A stretch of DNA of 64,000 nucleotides from Acholoe squamosa. Taxonomy: Eukaryota; Annelida; Polychaeta; Phyllodocida; Polynoidae. The notes beneath the pieces are model-generated. The model did no database searches, was not told the DNA's origin, and was given only the letters and a program-made list of their open reading frames with translations. Positions 57,647 through 64,000 of the stretch are shown piece by piece (the stretch's first letter is position 1; the number at the start of each line of letters is the position of its first letter). The DNA lies in assembly GCA_949317995.1 (NCBI GenBank), contig OX439039.1, positions 51,574,785 through 51,638,784 of the forward strand, given 5' to 3'. The position numbers were made by a program, and so were the translations under genes.

Positions 57647-59330
57647 GTGAGAACCTCGTACTAATGCTTCCGGAGCTAATCATGTCGGCACTCTCCAAGG
57701 ATCGCAGGCAGTTCTAACTGCAGGGACCACATATATAACCTCTAACGGCGTTTACCAATATACATATTTTACATACGTCTTCTGCACACATAGTCTTTTG
57801 TTTCCTCTTCTGTAGACTGTCTGGTGATTTGGTGCACTCGCACAAAGACGCCTGTGTCTTGTCTTAAACCTGTTGCTTTTGTACTCCTTTTCACTCATAT
57901 TCAAGGCTTTTGTTTCATCCTCTACCTACCTAGCGATGTGTGTTAACTCACTTTAACATGCTATCTAAACTCCTTTTTACATACTTGCTTACTCACTTTA
58001 GTCTAGTTGAAATAGACAACAAGTACATCTTACACGCGCGTAATAAATAAGTGCATGGACACTTAGCTTGAAGTGGCATAGTCCAGTACTTAAATTCGAC
58101 TTATTTTTATTTCATATGTTATAAAAACATTGTATTCAGGGGACAGTTGACCTTAAAATTTTGTTCATAGTATATACAAGCTTAGAACGGGTCTGCAATA
58201 TGTATACCCAGGCTGGCGTATTTTGCAGGGCATATTTTACATATATGGAATCGTAGAGTCCACTCCAAAAGTAGCACAATGGGTGTACATCTTATGATTT
58301 CACCAAATAAACTAAATTGTGGGGAATTATAGCAAATATATAGGTAGCAATGCAAGTATGGTGTATGTAAGCATCCAGCTTGGTTTTCGAGATTGATTTT
58401 TGAACCCCAACCATCGAGCTATGCCACTTTTAAATACTCACATCGGTGCAGATTAGTATGTGTAGCGCACTAATGACAGTGTAGTTTCAGTTATATGTTA
58501 GCATGCTACTTCAAACTAAGTTCCCCCTCTTCATTTCTAAACTAGACTAAACACATGCATGTTCTTGTAAAACAGTTCTTACTTTCACTAGGAAAGATAT
58601 ATTATACAATAATGCAATCCATCCTCTGCATATTCATTATTGATATGATCATATCTCGAGTAATGCTAAATAGTAATGCATGCAGTGAATTATTTCATTA
58701 TTATCATTTCACAACTATTCCCTCAAAGAATCAAAGAGGTTTCCCACTGAGCACTAACATTCAATATCATACTATCGAGCAACTAAACTATTACGAAATA
58801 TCACTGCTTTAAATAGACTATAAATCACAAGAATTGTCCACTAATAGAACAATATAATGCCGAACCTCAGTTGTAAGGACATGGAGATGTAAAAGCCATC
58901 TGAAGTCAGCCCTTACATTCTTATTCAGACTACCTCTCATGCACCTAGAAAGTCTAGCCTCTTCTGAAACACCAAAAGACTGGCTAAATTGCTTGTTATG
59001 GCATTTCAAACCATTGCATTCAGCACTGAATGACAATACTATTTTACTAATTCACACTATTAAATGCTGAGGAAATGTTGGAATTACGTGATCAAATGAG
59101 CATAAATGTAACACATGCTGTCCAGAGTGTCTAACCAGGAATTCTGCATGCGAGTACATAATGCTACATGAAGTCAGTTCCCAGGCCCAAGAAGAGACCT
59201 TTCTTGCAGTGGCCTTGTTCGGCATTAACTCTATTCTATCAGTGCTGTGTTCTGTAACTAACTTGATATATGTCTGTGTCTCTTCACCAAGCCAGATCGT
59301 TCATCTCTGGTCCTCTCTATTTGTCCTAAG
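57647..59330 (+). other. Intron A-B
   Basis: 1,684 bp, GT (57647) to AG (59330). AT-rich; the ORFs within it have no domain content. Confidence 0.8.
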
Positions 59331-60023
59331 ATCAAGCACTGGTCAAGTCCAAGGCAGACATAGCCCTACTCATCAACGTGCCCAGTGAGCTCCAAGGACA
59401 ACGTCAAGATCTTATACGCTTCTTAAATGGCTTCATTAACAATTTCAACATCAACGACCAGGGAGTCCGCTTCGCTGCTCTGGCATTTAATGGTCAGCAA
59501 GGGGCGGGAGAAAGATATGCTTTTGATTTTAGCATCTCCCAGACCACTCAGAGTGTCAGTCAGAATATCGAGAACATTATAACAAATAGGTTTGCTGCCG
59601 GTGGCAGCGGAGCAGATATACCCTCGGCCATGGCCTATGCACGGAATGTCATCTTCTCAAGGCCGTCCAATGCCCCTAAGTACGTCATCATCTTCTTGAA
59701 CACCATGGACACCAGTCAGAGATTGAGAATAAAGAGTGAGTCTGACCAGCTCAGACTAAACGAGATCCTGACTTTGGGGGTCAGCTATGAAGGCTCGTTG
59801 ATACGCTCTGACCAGCTCGCTTATGTGTCCTACAACAACAGTCAGGAGCTCATCTGGGGTGGCCTAAGCCTGCAGTACGGCGAGTTCGACCTCCTCCAGC
59901 TTGTGCAACAAGGCAGCTCCGTGTTCCCCACATCTACTGGAGGATCCAGGACCACTGTCCCCACCAGAGCACCGGTGACCATCACCGTACCCACCCAGCC
60001 TTCCCCTTCTCAGGACGTGTCAG
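59331..60023 (+). CDS. vWA-domain exon B with Thr/Pro-rich tail
   Basis: The acceptor TCTCTATTTGTCCTAAG ends at 59330 and the donor GTCAGT starts at 60024; phase 1 at both ends, 231 codons. The domain begins about residue 9: ADIALLINVPSE, then VRFAALAFNGQQ, GGSGADIPSAMAYARNVIF, KYVIIFLNTMD and LRLNEILTLGVSYEGSL. MIDAS is lost: no DxSxS after strand 1, Asp replaces the Thr region (GADIPSAM), and Asn stands where TDG Asp should be. After about residue 196 comes a mucin-like linker (TSTGGSRTTVPTRAPVTITV, then PTQPSPSQ), likely O-glycosylated. The linker is unique to this exon among those seen and would give a flexible spacer between the second and third domains. Confidence 0.9.
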
Positions 60024-60974
60024 GTCAGTTGGCCACCAATGCAAGACTTACCATCCATTGTACTCTAATATCCCACACTCCCTCCCCACATACATGTAAA
60101 GCTACACCTCTTTCGTCCCATTAAAACACAGTTCAATTTCACATTTCAACTCAATTGATTCTAAATCCACATGTACCATAACAGGGACATCGGTACATAT
60201 TGTTAAACCATTCTGGCGTCTTGTGGGTAGATTGAATTGATTAACTTACCAGAATAATCATATAGATCCTAACAGTTAAAAACACTGATTTGTCTCACCT
60301 GTTTTATATAAGAACATCACACCTCCCCTTTAGGTATAACATTCAGGGTAACCGACCTTGTTCATACCCCTTACAAACTCATCTACATACATATCTATTT
60401 CTAGATTTAACACATGCACACACCATTACTTATAATTGTGCCATACAATCTTGTTTATTCATATTTGGGCCAATATTATTACTGTTTTTTCCAATCCTAC
60501 CTTTGTACTCACTTAATTCATGAAGTTTTCATCTTTTTGCAGGTAAGCAACTGAACAAGTAATGGATACAGGGAAATTTAGTAATGATAAAACTAATATT
60601 TACCATTACTTTTTTTCATTATTTTAGAAGGCCTCTTACTAATTGTCAACTTATCTTCACATTGTTCCTCCTGTTCAATGTGTATACATGGAAATGTGTT
60701 GGAAATAGTAGACTAGGTATGGGGAGTGGTGAGAGATTGTTGTGTGTAAGTGTCATTCTATGAGTTATGAAGGTGTCATGTGTTTCTGGATGGGGATATG
60801 GGTCTTCTGTATATGTGTGTGGCTGATTCTATATGCCCTATTGTTATCACTGATGACACACTGCAAATTGTATCGGTGTTGTATGGTGTCTTAGCACAAG
60901 GGAAGTCTTCACGTTGCTTAAGACACTCACATATATTTTTTTCTTTAACTGCTACCACTTCCACCTGATTCCAG
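60024..60974 (+). other. Intron B-C
   Basis: 951 bp from GTCAGT to a TTCCACCTGATTCCAG acceptor. No other feature recognised. Confidence 0.8.
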
Positions 60975-61544
60975 GCTTCGCCATAACTGCTGACGTCACA
61001 TTCGTCATGCACGCCTCTACAGAGCCACGCTCCAACTTCATAGACCAGAAAAGACTTGTCAATGCCATACTTGACCAATTAGGGTCTTATGGGGAGAATG
61101 GACTAAGGGTAGCCATAGTGGTCTTTGGAGGAAGGGCAGATGTCCCCATAAATCTGAATAGTTACAATATGTACAGGTCCAAAGTAGACCTCCAAAAGGC
61201 CATAGAAGCACTTGTGTACACTGGTCCTCCAGGGGCGAACTTTCCCTGGGTCTTCCGAGCTCTCCTCGATGGGATATACGCCCAGAGTGGAGGCACTCGG
61301 CAAGAAGCACGGAAGATCGTCTTCTGGTTTGTTGGCTACGGCCGGGCTGATGCCCAGACTTTGAGCTACTCAAGCCAGGCCAGGAACAGGAACATAAACG
61401 TGTGGGCATTGGGATTCTCCTCTGGTGCTACAGCCGAGCTGCTCACCGCCCTGGCATGGAGTCCTGAGACCACCCTGAGGGCTGGTGCCGTGGGCGATTT
61501 GAACGGCGCTGTAGCAGTGCGAAGGGCAGCTCGAACCACAGAGG
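60975..61544 (+). CDS. vWA-domain exon C
   Basis: The acceptor CTTCCACCTGATTCCAG ends at 60974 and the donor GTAGGT starts at 61545; phase 1 at both ends, 190 codons. The domain starts almost at once: FAITADVTFVMHASTEP, then LRVAIVVFGGRAD, ANFPWVFRALLDGIY, KIVFWFVGYGRAD, NINVWALGFSSGA and LLTALAW. Strand 1 has HAST in place of DxSxS, the Thr site is not recognisable (PGANFPWVF) and the TDG Asp is Gly (FVGYG). The short tail RRAARTTEG connects to the next domain. The upstream ORF text before 60975 is intron. Confidence 0.92.
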
Positions 61545-62567
61545 GTAGGTCCCCGAACCTGCACGATTGGTGGCAGTAAGATAAGCCGGCTACCATGAGC
61601 TGCTCAAGGCATGACCTGCCTATGTATGATAAAGGAAGCATATTGCTAAGACGGCTGAATCCCGCTGGAAACACCGCTTCCTTAAAACCTAAGAAACCCT
61701 GTCTCCCTCTAAGTTCTCAAATCCCATCACCTTTCCATTTCACCTCCCAATCTGTTTTCGTTGTAAGTTCTACCTATGCTTGTGGGTCTTTGTTTACCTA
61801 TGTTTGTTAATAGTTAAGTGGGATTCAGAGTTTAGGGCATGTTTGTTATGTTCTTTTTTCAATGTTAAACAAGGTGTATGTGTTAAGCTAACGATATTCC
61901 CAACCAATGTTGGTGCTGAAAGCTTGCAAACAACATGCATGCCCCCCTCCCCATGGCAAGCCAATGAATTGCAGGATGCTGTCCTGTGTGATAGAATGAG
62001 GTATTGACACTATGAAAGCCACTCCTTTTTAATATATATTCTGCAGCAGGAACACTTGGCTGTATCATTCCCAATTCTAAAATATTTAAAATGTAATGTC
62101 TTGTTAAAACAAAGGAGAAGTGAGTGAGAATTATTGCCTACACGTTTTAATGGTTATTTTGCACATACATATATACACAAAAAAACAGCAATTGCCCATA
62201 AAAAAACATTGTCATTAAACACAAATAAAATTATGTCGCCATTTTAAAGCAGACACCGTTTACAAGACCACATCAATAGCATTTCTTAAACTTAAATCGT
62301 GCAATAAAACTATGAATATCATTATTATTTTGATTCATCATTACACTTAACATTGAGTTTGATTTTTTTTTTTTTCATCAATCATTCATTCTGCAGGTAC
62401 CATCAAAAGATGATCCTCAATCAAGCCTTAAATTCTTTGGTTGAAACAATTATCATAGTTATTCATTTCAATACCAAGAGTAAAGCTAGGTACCATCAAC
62501 AATGTTGCTCATCTAAGCATGTGATAGTGTTTGACGAAACTGACTACTGTTTTGGTTGATGCTTTAG
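61545..62567 (+). other. Intron C-D
   Basis: 1,023 bp, GTAGGT to a GTTTTGGTTGATGCTTTAG acceptor. AT-rich, no other feature. Confidence 0.8.
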
Positions 62568-63152
62568 ATGTGGAGAGAATAAACAGGGTTGACGTGGCCA
62601 TCGTCCTTCAGACGTCAACTGAAGTCAGCAGCGTAATAAACCAATTAAAGAATAAGGCCATTGAAATAATCCAAAGTTACAGATTGAGTCCCACTACTGG
62701 CGCTCAAATCTCTGTTGTGACGTTTGATCAAATTGCTAGAGTCCTCTTCCCCTTGGACCGCTACGAAAACCAAGGTCCTATGATAAATGCAGTCAATGAC
62801 ATCGACATAAGCAGCAGTGCCTCCATCACCAACCTAGCTGCAGCATTAAGAGTGGTCCGTTCCCAAGTCTTCAATGGCGCTCAAGTTGGTGACCGACCCA
62901 ACTTCCCAAATGTGGTTTACCTCATCATGGGGAGATCTGCTACCGTGGAGGTTGGAACTGCAATCAGCACTGCAGCACAGAATCTACGGGACGATGCAAT
63001 AGGTGTACTTGGCATTAGGTATGGACAAGGTGACCAGGTCCTCCAGCACCTGGAGCAGGCCTCCTGGTCCTCCGGCTTTGTCACAGTGTACCCCGACCCA
63101 GCTAGGATCTCGGTGTCGGAGATCAGGGCACGGACAGGCCAGCTTATCTCTG
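62568..63152 (+). CDS. vWA-domain exon D
   Basis: The acceptor GTTTTGGTTGATGCTTTAG ends at 62567 and the donor GTGAGT starts at 63153; phase 1 at both ends, 195 codons. Domain text: RVDVAIVLQTSTEV, then AQISVVTFDQIARVLFPLD, SITNLAAALRVVRSQVF, NVVYLIMGRSA, DDAIGVLGIRYGQ and LQHLEQASW. Strand 1 has QTST where DxSxS is expected and the TDG Asp is Gly (IMGRS), so no metal site remains. The LEQASW and YPDP end parallels LQAASW in exon A, suggesting descent from one module. Confidence 0.92.
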
Positions 63153-63938
63153 GTGAGTTGAGTGGTAGCCACAGACAGCACACATTGTAATATCAGCTGG
63201 GCGGTCAGATAACCATGGCTATCATTTAGCACCATTTAGAGGCTCGGTCTCAGAGGAATGCGTGGCCCCCCCCCACACTGTCCACCACCACCATCACTGA
63301 TCATCATGCTATGGTTGTTTCACATCCTCCTTTTCTAAATTCAGAACACATACACGTGTGTCGTGTGAATACACAGCATTGACAATGGCCTTCTGTATCT
63401 CTCTCTGGCTGACAATGCATCTGTATCTGTTTTGTCTTTCCCTCACGGTCCATGTCATCAGACTTTCTTTTTCCTCTAAACCTAGGTTCTACTGAAAAAC
63501 TGAAAGTTCTGTTATTGTCGATATTCTTCTCTGTTCTTCCACATTCTCTTACTGTTGGGAAGCATCCTCTTCATTATACTGATCCTATTAATGACATTCT
63601 CCCATACACCATCAGACTAATCAACTAATTGGCATATAAGGTATCATTGATATCACATATGTTATTTGTTCTTGTAATCACCCATCCTCAATAAGTACAG
63701 AGTTTCCTGTTTATATACACTTGTAAATGAATAAGTACAATAGTATAGTTCTAATTTGTATCATTCACCACCAATAATACTAACTAACTCTTTGTAGAAA
63801 ATATGGCATGATTATTTTCATGACGTTTTGAACATATTGTAATTACATAGTCTAAGAACACACTTTTGTCAATTTTGCACTCAAACTGAATAACCATATT
63901 TCCACATGCATGACAAATGACCTATCTGTTTCAAATAG
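63153..63938 (+). other. Intron D-E
   Basis: 786 bp, GTGAGT to a CTGTTTCAAATAG acceptor. No other feature recognised. Confidence 0.75.
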
Positions 63939-64000
63939 AGATCTCACCATTACTTCGATTGGATGTCACGCTTCTGGTCCATGCAAGCAGTAGCCTCACA
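63939..64000 (+). CDS. vWA-domain exon E, partial (runs off window)
   Basis: The acceptor TATCTGTTTCAAATAG ends at 63938. Starting in phase 1, the 62 bases read ISPLLRLDVTLLVHASSSLT, matching strand 1 of exon C (TADVTFVMHAST) and again having HASS in place of DxSxS. The phase agreement and position after exon D identify it as the next module of the array; the rest lies beyond the window. Confidence 0.8.

Noticed and set aside
57647..57717. C-terminal extension of exon A up to the stop at 57717
   Set aside because: The GTGAGA donor at 57647 matches the phase-1 pattern of every other exon and the text after it lacks vWA character, so it is intron read-through.
60024..60124. Extension of exon B to the stop at 60124
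   Set aside because: A GTCAGT donor in the correct phase precedes it; the following text is low-complexity intron sequence.
1..64000. CRISPR array, bacterial operon or ribosomal RNA
   Set aside because: No regularly spaced repeat/spacer pattern, no polycistronic gene layout and no rRNA-like text; the window is eukaryotic.

Overview
The window reads as nuclear DNA of a marine invertebrate. It is AT-rich, intron-rich and full of decayed LINEs, SINEs, miniature inverted-repeat transposons (MITEs) and simple repeats, with no prokaryotic gene organisation. Secreted von Willebrand A (vWA) exon arrays and a SINE whose 3' end reads CGTTAAACATCTATTACTCACTCACTC point to a lophotrochozoan, perhaps a mollusc or a relative. 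That placement is inference from resemblance, not from a database match.

Layout. Positions 1-7.7 kb hold two broken non-LTR retrotransposons lying head to tail. LINE-A has an APE-type endonuclease and a reverse transcriptase (RT), with stops and frameshifts. LINE-B has a coiled-coil ORF1, an endonuclease remnant and an RT split by two insertions. Positions 7.7-18 kb are non-coding, with a pyrimidine-rich minisatellite, MITEs and microsatellites. A third LINE lies at about 19.0-21.25 kb; its RT ORF stays open across a deletion of the catalytic core and a MITE sits in its 3' coding part. Positions 21.3-36.3 kb are a dense graveyard of DNA-transposon derivatives (TA-flanked pogo-like, CACTG-ended, PIF/Harbinger-like with TAA flanks, fold-backs) plus SINE copies. 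At 36.6-37.2 kb a CpG-rich block with a TATA-like box ends in an open frame and a consensus splice donor: a possible exon of unknown identity.

The one well-supported cellular gene is on the + strand. A signal-peptide exon (42225-42291) is followed, after a 14.7-kb interval, by at least five exons that each carry one vWA domain (57020-57646, 59331-60023, 60975-61544, 62568-63152, and 63939 to the window end). Every one of these junctions is phase 1, so the signal exon can be joined directly to the array and each vWA exon is a symmetrical 1-1 module. The product would be a secreted, tandem vWA extracellular protein that continues beyond the window. The metal-binding (MIDAS) residues are missing in all four complete domains and the first MIDAS motif is missing in the fifth, so the array probably works in metal-independent binding or as a structural scaffold. 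This is the most interesting system in the window.

The remaining sequence is intronic or intergenic. Four copies of one SINE family are present, three with intact target-site duplications; one is inserted inside an arm of a fold-back element and carries a perfect internal palindrome.
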